From positions 1 through 37,596 of the forward strand of contig NZ_VCNP01000014.1 of NCBI RefSeq assembly GCF_006782915.1: DNA of 37,596 nt, written 5' to 3'. The translations under genes were made by a program, and so were the position numbers. The notes below the pieces were generated by a model. It had not been told where the DNA came from. It worked only from the letters and a program-made list of their open reading frames with translations, and did no database searches. The DNA comes from Streptomyces calvus. Its GTDB lineage: Bacteria > Actinomycetota > Actinomycetes > Streptomycetales > Streptomycetaceae. Within the stretch, counting starts at the first letter, position 1, and each line of letters begins with the position of its first letter. This document shows, one piece after another, positions 24,614-32,429 of the stretch.

Positions 24614-26032
24614 CTACTCCGGAACCGCGCCCAGCGTCTTCAGCACGCCGTACACGCCGACGCAGAGGATGGCGACGCTGCTGACGACGAGCGCGGCGGT
24701 CAGCCACGGGTTGCCGCGGAAGCGCTTCGGCACTCCGGTGTGGCGCAGCCGCCACACCGCGACGACCACGGCGAGCAGGAAGACACCGCCGCCGATGCCG
24801 CCGATCTGCACCATCAGCACCGGCGACTGCATCCACAGGAAGAACGCGGTCCACAGCAGCGGCAGGCACCAGGTGAGGACGCGGATGGTGCGGGTGCGGG
24901 CGCGGACGTCGCTCCAGTCGATGACGCCGAGCAGGCCGAGCGTGTTGGTCCACAGCCGCGGGACGGAGGCCGTGGAGCCGATGAGGGTGGAGAAGAGGAC
25001 GGCGAAGGCACCGACGAGGAACAGGTACTCGGCCCAGGGGCCCATGGTGTCGGTGTAGATGCGCGACAGCGTGGTGATCATCTCGTTGCCCTCGGGCACC
25101 AGGCCCTGCGGGTGCAGCACGGCCGCGCCGATGACGTAGAACGACAGGGTGCACAGCACGCAGACGGCCAGGCCGGTCAGGGCGTCCAGGCGCATCACCT
25201 TGATCCAGCCCTCGGCGCGGCGGGCGCGCTCCTCGCTGCCGTCGTCGGGGCCGGTCCAGCGGGCGTAGCCCTTCTCCAGGCACCAGTAGGTGTACGTCGT
25301 CATCTCGTCGGCGCCGACGCCGGTGATGCCGAAGACGGCCAGCGCGATGCCGACGGTGCCGGCCGGGATCTCGAAGCCGAAGCCGCTGCCCAGTTCGCTC
25401 CCGCCGTAGCCGAACCCGGTGCCGGGCAGGCCGACCGCGAGGCTCACGGTGACCAGCGTGAAGACGACGACCGAGACCAGGCAGGCGCGTTCCACGAGGC
25501 TGTACTTGCCGGACTGCAGCAGCAGGATCGCGGCGACGGTGACCACGACGGCCCACAGCGCCAGGGAGCCCCAGCTCAGCGGTTCGCCGATGACCGGCCA
25601 GAGCACCGAACAGGCCGCCGCCGTACCGCCGATGATGCCGCCGCGCTGGAACATCTTGGCGAAGTCCATGCCGATCCAGAGCCAGTTGATCCAGCTCAGC
25701 CGGCCGATGCGGGGGCCGACCTCGCGGTAGCCCTCCAGCGCGGTGCGCCCGTTGAGGATGGTCCACTGGGCCAGTTCCATCTGGACCCAGACCTTGACCG
25801 CGGTGGACACGATCACCAGCCAGAGCAGCGCGAAGCCGGCCTGGGCGCCGAGCGCGGTGGTGGTGATCAGCTCGCCGGAGCCGACGACGGCGGCCGACAG
25901 CACGAAGCCGGGGCCGAGATGGCGGATCCGGTCGCGGAAGGCCGTCGGCGCGGGGCGGGCGTCCTCGGGGCGCAGGGCGTACGGATCGGCCTGCGCGTGC
26001 TCCGCCGCTTCGGCGGTGGCGGTGGTCGACAT
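24614..26032 (-). CDS. NRAMP-fold transporter lacking the metal-binding DPGN motif
   Basis: This 472-residue integral membrane protein has about eleven hydrophobic segments. The first, GPGFVLSAAVVGSGELITTT, aligns with NRAMP TM1, but the metal ligand motif DPGN is replaced by GSGE. The TM6 metal-binding MPH is also absent: that region reads GVGADEMTTYTYWCLEKGY. Canonical NRAMP proteins import Mn2+ or Fe2+ with protons; the ligands for that are missing here. It is the last gene behind hydroxyacid dehydrogenase, aldolase and reductase genes. Transport of the pathway's organic or sugar acid is therefore a better guess than metal uptake. AAAGGA lies 8 nt before the ATG. Confidence 0.85.
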   Translation of the reverse strand: MSTTATAEAAEHAQADPYALRPEDARPAPTAFRDRIRHLGPGFVLSAAVVGSGELITTTALGAQAGFALLWLVIVSTAVKVWVQMELAQWTILNGRTALEGYREVGPRIGRLSWINWLWIGMDFAKMFQRGGIIGGTAAACSVLWPVIGEPLSWGSLALWAVVVTVAAILLLQSGKYSLVERACLVSVVVFTLVTVSLAVGLPGTGFGYGGSELGSGFGFEIPAGTVGIALAVFGITGVGADEMTTYTYWCLEKGYARWTGPDDGSEERARRAEGWIKVMRLDALTGLAVCVLCTLSFYVIGAAVLHPQGLVPEGNEMITTLSRIYTDTMGPWAEYLFLVGAFAVLFSTLIGSTASVPRLWTNTLGLLGVIDWSDVRARTRTIRVLTWCLPLLWTAFFLWMQSPVLMVQIGGIGGGVFLLAVVVAVWRLRHTGVPKRFRGNPWLTAALVVSSVAILCVGVYGVLKTLGAVPE

Positions 26033-26052
26033 GGCGGTGTTCCTTTGCTTGT

Positions 26053-26070
26053 TCCGGCGCCGTCGCCGGA
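26053..26070 (-). terminator. intra-operon stem-loop before the NRAMP-like gene
   Basis: A 7-bp perfect stem (TCCGGCG with CGCCGGA) and a CCGT loop lie in the 107-bp gap between the hydroxyacid dehydrogenase stop and the transporter start. It could attenuate or process the transcript; no U-tract is seen. Confidence 0.45.
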
Positions 26071-26139
26071 GCGGAAGGCAATGGGGCAAGGGGGGCAGGG
26101 CAACGCGGTGGGGGGTGACGTGGGTGGGTGGGGCGGCGC

Positions 26140-27099
26140 TCAGCGGGCCGCGTGGTGCGGGGACTCGCCGGCGAGGACCCGCAGTACGTCCTCGGCGACC
26201 ATCAGGCCCATGGCACGGTTGGCCTCCGGGGTGCAGGCGGCCATGTGGGAGGTGAGGGTCAGCCGGGGTGCCGTGCGCAGGACGTGGTGGTCGGGGAGGG
26301 GCTCGACGGCGAAGGCGTCGAGCGCCGCGGCGGCCAGGTGGCCGGAGTGCAGGGCGGCGGCGAAGGCGGTGTCGTCGACGAGGCCGCCGCGGGCGGCGTT
26401 GACGAGGATCGCGCCGGGTTTCATGGCGGCCAGCCGGGCCGCGTCCAGCAGCGGCTGCCCGGCGGGCGGGAGGTGCAGGGTGACGACGTCGGCGCGGGCC
26501 AGGAGGGCGTCGAGCGCGGCGGGTTCGGCGTCGGCGGCGGTCACCGCGTCGTCGGGGACGTACGGGTCGTGCGCGAGGACGTGCATGCCGAAGGCCCGCG
26601 CGTAGCCGGCGACGAGCCGGCCGATCCGGCCGAAGCCGACGACGCCGAGCGTCCTGCCGTGGAGTTCGGGGCCGAACAGCTTGGGCCAGCGGCCCTCGGT
26701 GACGGCGGTGTGGGAGGCGCTGATCCGGCGGGCGGCGTCGAGCACCAGCCCGAAGGTGAACTCGGCGACGGCCCGGGAGTTGGAGCCGGGCGCGCAGACC
26801 ACGGGGATGCCGCGGTCGCGGGCGGCGGCGACGTCGATGGTGTCGGTGCCGACGCCGTGCTTGGCGATGACCTTCAGGCGCGGGGCGGCGTCCATCACCT
26901 CGGCGGTGACCGGGTCCATGCCGGCGATGAGCGCGTCGGCGCCGGCGATCCGCTCCAGCAGTTCCTCGTGCGGCACGGCCCGGTCGTCGTACGGGCGGAC
27001 CGGGCCCGCGCCGCCGTCGGCGAGCAGCGTCCACGGGTCGGGCGAGTGCCGGGCGAAGGTGGGTGTGGTGATGAGCGTGGTGCGGTGCGGGCTGCTCAC
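26140..27099 (-). CDS. D-2-hydroxyacid dehydrogenase (NAD-dependent)
   Basis: This 319-residue protein has the two-domain D-isomer hydroxyacid dehydrogenase layout. The catalytic domain start is degenerate, followed by LKVIAKHGVGTDTIDVAAA and the nucleotide fold GRTLGVVGFGRIGRLVAGYA. The catalytic Arg is in NAARGGLVDD, the Glu in the AVEPLP region and the His in LTSHMAACTPEA. It may reduce or oxidise a 2-oxo/2-hydroxy acid such as glyoxylate, hydroxypyruvate or the aldolase product. The GTG start overlaps the stop of the aldolase gene (GTGA), so it is part of the same operon. Confidence 0.9.
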   Translation of the reverse strand: MSSPHRTTLITTPTFARHSPDPWTLLADGGAGPVRPYDDRAVPHEELLERIAGADALIAGMDPVTAEVMDAAPRLKVIAKHGVGTDTIDVAAARDRGIPVVCAPGSNSRAVAEFTFGLVLDAARRISASHTAVTEGRWPKLFGPELHGRTLGVVGFGRIGRLVAGYARAFGMHVLAHDPYVPDDAVTAADAEPAALDALLARADVVTLHLPPAGQPLLDAARLAAMKPGAILVNAARGGLVDDTAFAAALHSGHLAAAALDAFAVEPLPDHHVLRTAPRLTLTSHMAACTPEANRAMGLMVAEDVLRVLAGESPHHAAR

Positions 27100-27875
27100 G
27101 CGCGGTCCTCCCCGCGTGCGGCGGCCAGGTGGGCGCCGGCGACCTGCTGGAGGTGGACGACGTCGGCGGCGACGGAGGCGAACGTGAAGCCCTCGGCGAG
27201 CCGGCGGGCGGCGCTCGCGCCGTCGCCGTTGTGGATCCCGGCGGCGATGCCGGCGGCTTCGGCGGCCGTGCGGATGCGGGTCAGCGCCCGCTCGAACTCC
27301 TCGGTCACGTCCGGGTCGGTGGAGGTCTTCCCGCCGATGGCCAGGCGCAGGTCGGACGGGCCGACGTAGATGCCGTCGAGGCCGGGGGTGGCGCAGATCT
27401 CCTCGACGTTGGCGAGCCCGTCGGCGGTCTCGATCATGGCGAGGACGGCGGTCTGCTCGTGGGTGTCGGCCGGGTCGGGGCCGATGCGCAGCTGGGCGCG
27501 CATGGGGCCGTAGGAGCGGCGGCCGTGCGGCGGGTAGCGCACGGCGGCGACCGCGTCGGCCGCGTCGGCGGCGGTGTCGACGAGCGGCACGATGACGGCG
27601 GCGGCGCCGGCGTCGAGCGCGCGGCCGATGTACGTGGGGTCGTTGGCCTCGACGCGGACCATGCCGACGGCGGTGGAGCCGCGGGTGTCGGTGGCGATGA
27701 GGTTGTTCAGCAGGCCCTGGTAGCCGAAGAGGCCGTGCTGGGCGTCGAAGGCCAGGTAGTCGTAGCCGAGGCGGGCCAGTCGCTCGGCGGCGACGGGCGA
27801 GTCGAGCAGCGACCAGTAGCCGATGAGGCGGCGGCGGGCGCGCAGTGCGGCGGTGAAGTGCGCGGCGGTGGTCAT
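27096..27875 (-). CDS. HpcH/HpaI-family aldolase
   Basis: This 259-residue class II pyruvate aldolase family protein has LGYDYLAFDAQHGLF with the conserved His, and GMVRVEANDPTYIGRALDAGA with the Arg. The metal ligands are in VLAMIETADGL (Glu) and DGIYVGPSDLRL (Asp). Family enzymes cleave 2-keto-3-deoxy sugar acids or 4-hydroxy-2-oxo acids to pyruvate and an aldehyde. GGAG lies 7 nt before the ATG. Neighbours suggest cleavage of a sugar-acid derivative with the aldehyde passed to the reductase or dehydrogenase. Confidence 0.9.
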   Translation of the reverse strand: MTTAAHFTAALRARRRLIGYWSLLDSPVAAERLARLGYDYLAFDAQHGLFGYQGLLNNLIATDTRGSTAVGMVRVEANDPTYIGRALDAGAAAVIVPLVDTAADAADAVAAVRYPPHGRRSYGPMRAQLRIGPDPADTHEQTAVLAMIETADGLANVEEICATPGLDGIYVGPSDLRLAIGGKTSTDPDVTEEFERALTRIRTAAEAAGIAAGIHNGDGASAARRLAEGFTFASVAADVVHLQQVAGAHLAAARGEDRA

Positions 27876-27927
27876 GAGGAGTCTCCGGACTGCTGGTGTA
27901 CGGGTGCGGGCGGGCCGGCGGGCGGGG

Positions 27928-28977
27928 TCAGCGGTTGTAGGCGGGCATGGGGCCGCGCAGGGCGGCGCCGACGGCGTCGCAGGCGTCGGTCACGTCCTTC
28001 GGCAGCGGGCCGGCCTGGGCGGCGGCGATGTTGGCGCGCAGGTGCTCGGGACGGGAGCCGCCGAGCAGCAGCGCGTCGGTGGAGGGGCGGTCCAGCAGCC
28101 AGCGCAGGGCGAGTTCGGTGAGCGGCAGGCCCGCCTGGTCGGCGATCGCGGTGAGCTGCGCGACGGCGGCGAAGAGGTCCTCGTTCCAGTAGCGCTGCCG
28201 GTACATGGCGGCGAGCTTGGAGTCGCCGAAGCGGCCGGTGGCGGGGTCGGCCTCGAAGCGGTGCCGGCCGGTGAGGAGGCCGCCGCCGAGCGGGTTGTAG
28301 ACCATGGTGCGCAGTCCGGTGACCGCCGCGTACTCGACGTACTCCTCCTCGATGCGGCGGGCGAGCAGGTTGTGCAGCTGCTGGGCGACGACGGGGCGCG
28401 GGGCGCCGACCTTGTCGGCGGTGCGGGTCAGTTCGGCGATCTGCCAGGCGGCGTAGTTGGACACGCCGAGGGCGCGGATCTTGCCCTCGGCGACGAACTC
28501 CGCGACGGTCGCCAGGGTTTCGGCGAGCGGCGTACGGCGGTCCGGCTGGTGCAGGTAGAAGAGGTCGACGTGGTCGGTGCCGAGTCGCTCGAGGCTGCCG
28601 TCGAGGGCGGCGCGCAGGCCGGCCGGGGAGAGCGGGGCGTGCTCGCCCTGGTCGGGGTGCGGGATGCCGGCCTTGGTGGCGAGCACGATCCGGTCACGGC
28701 GGCCGGGCAGCAGCGAGGCCAGGATCCGCTCGCTCTCGCCGCCCGCGTAGCCGTTGGCCGTGTCCACGCCGGTGAGCCCGGCGTCGAGCGCGGTGTCGAG
28801 CATGGCGGCGGCGCCCGCGCGGTCGACGGTGTCGCCGAACGTCATGGTGCCCAGGACCAGGCGGGAGAGCGGTACGGGGACGGACGGCAGCTCGATGACC
28901 TGCGGGCTTCCCTGCTGGTGTCCCTGCTGGCGTCCCTGCGGGCTTTCGTGCGGGCCGGGGCGGGTGCCGGTGCTCAC
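27928..28977 (-). CDS. aldo/keto reductase
   Basis: This 349-residue NADPH-type TIM-barrel reductase starts at a GTG with AAGGA 7 nt upstream. A 30-residue Gln/Gly-rich lead is followed by the barrel: RLVLGTMTFGD, GVDTANGY (Asp and catalytic Tyr), IVLATKAG (Lys), DLFYLHQPD (His) and GVSNYAAW. The tetrad is complete. It is the first gene of the minus operon and faces the kinase operon across a shared control region. The substrate is probably an aldehyde or ketone of the sugar-acid route, but this is inference. Confidence 0.9.
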   Translation of the reverse strand: MSTGTRPGPHESPQGRQQGHQQGSPQVIELPSVPVPLSRLVLGTMTFGDTVDRAGAAAMLDTALDAGLTGVDTANGYAGGESERILASLLPGRRDRIVLATKAGIPHPDQGEHAPLSPAGLRAALDGSLERLGTDHVDLFYLHQPDRRTPLAETLATVAEFVAEGKIRALGVSNYAAWQIAELTRTADKVGAPRPVVAQQLHNLLARRIEEEYVEYAAVTGLRTMVYNPLGGGLLTGRHRFEADPATGRFGDSKLAAMYRQRYWNEDLFAAVAQLTAIADQAGLPLTELALRWLLDRPSTDALLLGGSRPEHLRANIAAAQAGPLPKDVTDACDAVGAALRGPMPAYNR

Positions 28978-29075
28978 GAGCGGTTCCTTCCGGTACGGGT
29001 GCCGTGCCGTCGTGCCGTCCGGGGAGGGGCGGTGCGGGGCGACGGTGTCTCTCGGTGGGTGAACGCTCGCACGAC

Positions 29076-29112
29076 TGCGCGTTATGCGCAAGAGTCTCGC
29101 GCGAATCGCGCA
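29076..29112. promoter_or_regulatory. paired GCGCG-rich repeats between divergent sugar-acid operons
   Basis: Two 15-bp imperfect copies, tgcgcgttatgcgca (29076-29090) and cgcgcgaatcgcgca (29098-29112), lie exactly 22 bp apart, two helical turns. Each is itself near-palindromic. They sit about 100 bp from both operon starts and are the natural candidate operator for the DeoR-type regulator encoded at 31592. Confidence 0.6.
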
Positions 29113-29206
29113 GGCTATGTCATCATCGGAGCACTGCGGGGCGCCCTGACCAGAGGACGCCGCGACCCGAGCACGCCCGTGCCGGGTGTGCGTGGAGGAG
29201 GTTCGC

Positions 29207-30565
29207 GTGTGCCGTCGGGACGACACCCCGGTCGTTGCCCTCGCCGACGACCTGTCGGGCGCGGCGGAGGTGGCCGCGCTGCTCCGGCTGCCCTCGCGCC
29301 TGCTGCTGAACCCCGCCGACCTGGTGGAACCGCCCGCCGTCGGTGAGTGCACGGTGGTGGACCTGGACTCGCGGTACCTGGACGACGCGGCCGCCGCCGA
29401 CGCCGTACGGGCCGCGCTGGCCGGGTCGGGCGCGCGGGTCGGCGGACACGGCGACGGTGCGCCTCCGACCGGATCCGTATCTCCGCATCCCGGCGCGCGA
29501 CACGACGACGGCCGCGCGTTTCGCGCAGTCAACTCTCCTGCTCTGTCCGGCCGTACGGTCTGGTTCAAGAAGTGCGACTCGCTGCTGCGCGGGCCGGTCG
29601 GTGCGGAGGCCGCGGCCTTCGCGGAGGGCGCCGGACTCCTGGTCGTCGCGCCCGCCCTGCCCGCCGCGCGGCGCGTGGTGCGCGGCGGCGAGGTCCTCGC
29701 CGACGGCGTTCCGCTGCGGGAGTGCGCGGCCTGGCGGGCCGAGGAGCGCACCGCGCCCCGGTCCGTCGCCGAGGCCCTGGCGCCGCTGCCGACCGAGGAC
29801 GTACCGCTCGGGGCCGTGCGCCGGGGACCGATCGCGCTCGCCGGCCGGTTCCGGGAGGCGGCCGCGCGCGGGCGGCACCCGGTGTGCGACGCGGAGTCCG
29901 ACGCCGACCTGGCGGTGATCGCCGCCGCCGCGGCGCTGCTCGGCCCGGACGCCCGACTGCTGGGCAGCGGCGGCCTGGCCGCCGCCGTCGGCCGCCGCTT
30001 CGGCGCGCCCGGGACGCGTACGGCGGCGGGCGGCGCGGGCCTGCGGCCGCTGCTCGTCGTGGCCGGCAGCGCGGAGCCCGGGGTGGTCGAGCAGGTGACG
30101 CGGCTGGTGGCGGCCGGGGCCCGGCACGTGCCGCTGGCGCCCGAGGCGCTGGCCGGGCCGGACACCGTCGCGCTGCCCGCGCTCGCGCCCGGCACGGTCA
30201 CCGTCGTGTCCGTCGACGGCTCCGGCGGCGTCCGGCCCGGCGCGGCCCGCCGGATCGTGGCGGGGCTGGCGCGCGCCGTGTCGGCGCTGCCGGAGCGGGC
30301 GGACCTCGTCCTGACCGGTGGTGAGACGGCCCGCCGGGTGCTCGACGCGGCCGGCGTGACCACGCTGTGGCCCGTCGGCCAGATCCACCACGGCGCCGTG
30401 CACAGCCGCACCCCGGACGGCCGCTCGGTCGTCACCCGCCCCGGGAGCTTCGGCGGCCCTGACTCGTTCCTGCACATCGCGGCGGCCCTCCGCCCCCGCC
30501 TGCTGTCCTCGTCCCTGCCGCCGGCCCCCGCCACGGCACCCTCTCAGCAAGGAGTCACCCAGTGA
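29207..30565 (+). CDS. four-carbon acid sugar kinase (DUF1537; DtnK/OtnK-like)
   Basis: This 452-residue protein starts at a GTG with GGAGGAGG 5 nt upstream. The N-terminal substrate domain has ALADDLSGAAEV and WFKKCDSLLRGPVGAEA, the hallmarks of DUF1537 kinases. The C-terminal nucleotide-binding domain has LLVVAGSAEPG and LVLTGGETARRVLDA. Known members phosphorylate D-threonate, D-erythronate or 3-oxo-tetronates at C4. A low-complexity insertion (about residues 85-120) separates two conserved blocks. It overlaps pdxA2 (GTGA), which in characterised pathways oxidises the 4-phosphate product, so D-threonate/D-erythronate kinase is the favoured role. Confidence 0.88.
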   Translation: MCRRDDTPVVALADDLSGAAEVAALLRLPSRLLLNPADLVEPPAVGECTVVDLDSRYLDDAAAADAVRAALAGSGARVGGHGDGAPPTGSVSPHPGARHDDGRAFRAVNSPALSGRTVWFKKCDSLLRGPVGAEAAAFAEGAGLLVVAPALPAARRVVRGGEVLADGVPLRECAAWRAEERTAPRSVAEALAPLPTEDVPLGAVRRGPIALAGRFREAAARGRHPVCDAESDADLAVIAAAAALLGPDARLLGSGGLAAAVGRRFGAPGTRTAAGGAGLRPLLVVAGSAEPGVVEQVTRLVAAGARHVPLAPEALAGPDTVALPALAPGTVTVVSVDGSGGVRPGAARRIVAGLARAVSALPERADLVLTGGETARRVLDAAGVTTLWPVGQIHHGAVHSRTPDGRSVVTRPGSFGGPDSFLHIAAALRPRLLSSSLPPAPATAPSQQGVTQ

Positions 30566-31566
30566 ACGCGCAGCAGCCCCTCCCCCTCATCGGTGTCACC
30601 ATGGGCGACGGCGCCGGTGTCGGGCCCGAGGTGATCGTGCCCGCGGTGCTGGACGCCGCGACCCTGAGCCGGTGCCGGCCGGTGGTGATCGGTGACGCCG
30701 CGCGGCTGCGCGAGGCGGCCCGGATCCTCGGCACCGACTGCGAGATCGTGACCGTGCCGGACCCGGCGGCGGCCGAAACCGCGCCGGGCCGCATCAACGT
30801 CGTCGACCTGGGGGTGCTGCCCGAGGGCCTGCCCTGGGGCGTGCTGTCCGCCGCGGCCGGCAACGCCGCCTACGAGTACGTCAAGCGGGCCGCCGAACTG
30901 GCCCTGGCCGGCGAGATCGACGGCATCTGCACCGCCCCCCTCAACAAGGAGGCGCTGCACGCCGCCGGACACGTCTACCCCGGGCACACCGAACTGCTCG
31001 CCCACTTCACCGGGGTCGAGGAGGTGTCGATGATGCTGTCCACCGAGAAGGTGAAGGTCATCCACGTCACCACGCACATCGGCCTGATCGACGCCGTCAA
31101 CCGCATCGAGCCCGGCCTGGTCGAGCGGACCGTGCGGCGCGGCCACGAGGCCATGGTCCGCGCGGGCGTGGCCGAACCCGTCATCGGGGTCTGCGGCATC
31201 AACCCGCACGCGGGCGAGAACGGCCTGTTCGGGTACGGCGAGGAGGAGCAGAAGATCGTCCCGGCGCTGGAGACGGTCCGCCGCGACGGCATCGACGCCC
31301 GCGGCCCCCTGCCCGCCGACACCGCGTTCTTCCTCGCCTCGCGCGGCGACTACGACCTCATCGTGGCGATGTACCACGACCAGGGCCACGGCCCGGTGAA
31401 GGTGCTCGGCATCGAGGCGGGCGTCAACCTCACCGTCGGCCTGCCGGTGATCCGCACCTCCGTGGACCACGGCACCGCGTTCGACATCGCCGGTACGGGC
31501 AAGGCCGAGGCCGGTAGCATGATCGAGGCGCTGCGGCAGGCCGCCGAGATGTCCACCGCCCGCTGA
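30562..31566 (+). CDS. pdxA2: PdxA2-type 4-phosphate dehydrogenase
   Basis: This 334-residue PdxA-family metal-dependent dehydrogenase begins IGVTMGDGAGVGPEV. It has the substrate/metal segments GICTAPLNKEALH, YPGHTELLAHFTG, HVTTHIGLIDA, NPHAGENGLFG and MYHDQGHGPVK, then TSVDHGTAFDIAG. The metal-binding His residues are all in place. Paralogues called PdxA2, next to DUF1537 kinases, oxidise D-threonate 4-phosphate; spontaneous decarboxylation gives DHAP and CO2. Linkage to the kinase by a 4-bp overlap supports this over a role in vitamin B6 synthesis. Confidence 0.9.
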   Translation: MNAQQPLPLIGVTMGDGAGVGPEVIVPAVLDAATLSRCRPVVIGDAARLREAARILGTDCEIVTVPDPAAAETAPGRINVVDLGVLPEGLPWGVLSAAAGNAAYEYVKRAAELALAGEIDGICTAPLNKEALHAAGHVYPGHTELLAHFTGVEEVSMMLSTEKVKVIHVTTHIGLIDAVNRIEPGLVERTVRRGHEAMVRAGVAEPVIGVCGINPHAGENGLFGYGEEEQKIVPALETVRRDGIDARGPLPADTAFFLASRGDYDLIVAMYHDQGHGPVKVLGIEAGVNLTVGLPVIRTSVDHGTAFDIAGTGKAEAGSMIEALRQAAEMSTAR

Positions 31567-31591
31567 ACCGACGCACCGCGAAGGACACTTG

Positions 31592-32410
31592 ATGCCGCCC
31601 AACGGATCCCAGGCCCGGCGCGAGGAGATCCTCCGACTGGCCACCACCACCGGCCTGGCCAGCGTCGAGGAACTGTCACGGCACTTCGGCGTGACGGCCT
31701 CCACCATCCGCCGCGACCTCGCCCGGCTCACCGCCGACGGCCGGCTCGCCCGCACCTACGGCGGTGCGATGGCGCTCACCGCGCACCCGGAGGCGTCGCT
31801 GCGCCAGCGCACCACCGAGGCGTACGAGCAGAAGCGGGCCATCGCCCGCTGGGCGGCGGCGCAGGTCCAGCCGGGCGAGACCGTGCTGCTGGACGCCGGG
31901 TCGACGGTCGGCGCCCTCGCGCACGAACTGCGCACCGCGAAGGACCTGACGGTCGCCACCACCGGCCTGACCGCGCTGCACGAACTGGCGGACGTCGAGT
32001 CCGTCCACGTGGAGTGCCTCGGCGGGACGCTGCGCCCGCTCAGCCAGGCCTTCGTCGGCCCGCTGACGGAGGCGGCGCTGGAACGGCTCACGTTCGACCG
32101 GGTGTTCCTGTCCGCGGACGGGGTGACGGCCGACGGCGGGATCTGCGAGGCGGACCTGCGCCAGACCCGCCTCAAGGAGCTGATGGCCCGCCGGGCCGAC
32201 CGCATCTACGTCCTCGCGCACGCGGCGAAGCTGGGCCGGGCGCCCTTCCACGCCTGGGCCACACTGCCGCCCGGCTGGACACTGGTCACGGACACCTCGG
32301 CGACGGACGCCGACGCGGCGGCGTTCACCGCGCGCGGTGTGCGCGTGGTGCGGGCCGAACCGGTGGCGGATCCCGCACCGGACCGGCCCGCACCGCCCGC
32401 GTCCGGGTGA
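31592..32410 (+). CDS. DeoR-family transcriptional regulator
   Basis: This 272-residue repressor has an N-terminal helix-turn-helix (RREEILRLATTTGLASVEEL, FGVTASTIRRDLARL, GRLARTYGGA) and a DeoR C-terminal sensor domain with LLDAGSTVGALAHEL, ATTGLTALHEL, ECLGGTLRP and FLSADGVTADGGICEAD. It typically senses a phosphorylated sugar intermediate. The ATG at 31592 is chosen because AAGGA is 6 nt upstream; an adjacent TTG at 31589 has poorer spacing. It is the third gene of the kinase operon and probably controls the divergent promoter region. Confidence 0.92.
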   Translation: MPPNGSQARREEILRLATTTGLASVEELSRHFGVTASTIRRDLARLTADGRLARTYGGAMALTAHPEASLRQRTTEAYEQKRAIARWAAAQVQPGETVLLDAGSTVGALAHELRTAKDLTVATTGLTALHELADVESVHVECLGGTLRPLSQAFVGPLTEAALERLTFDRVFLSADGVTADGGICEADLRQTRLKELMARRADRIYVLAHAAKLGRAPFHAWATLPPGWTLVTDTSATDADAAAFTARGVRVVRAEPVADPAPDRPAPPASG

Positions 32411-32413
32411 ACG

Positions 32414-32428
32414 CCGGCCCGCGGCCGG
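32414..32428. terminator. short stem-loop between convergent DeoR and SARP genes
   Basis: CCGGCC and GGCCGG pair around a 3-nt loop in the 19-bp gap between the two facing stop codons. It is short but the only structure available to separate the two units. Confidence 0.5.
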
Positions 32429-32429
32429 G

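Noticed and set aside
24614..26032. Annotation as a Mn2+/Fe2+ NRAMP importer
   Set aside because: The DPGN and MPH metal-ligand motifs are not present, so the metal substrate is not supported.
27928..30534. An 868-codon minus-strand open frame covering the kinase
   Set aside because: Only the last 349 codons are a real aldo/keto reductase; the rest is antisense to the DUF1537 kinase and lacks family similarity.
30562..31566. PdxA of vitamin B6 synthesis
   Set aside because: The gene is coupled to a DUF1537 kinase and a DeoR regulator, the pattern of PdxA2 in acid-sugar catabolism; no B6 genes are nearby.
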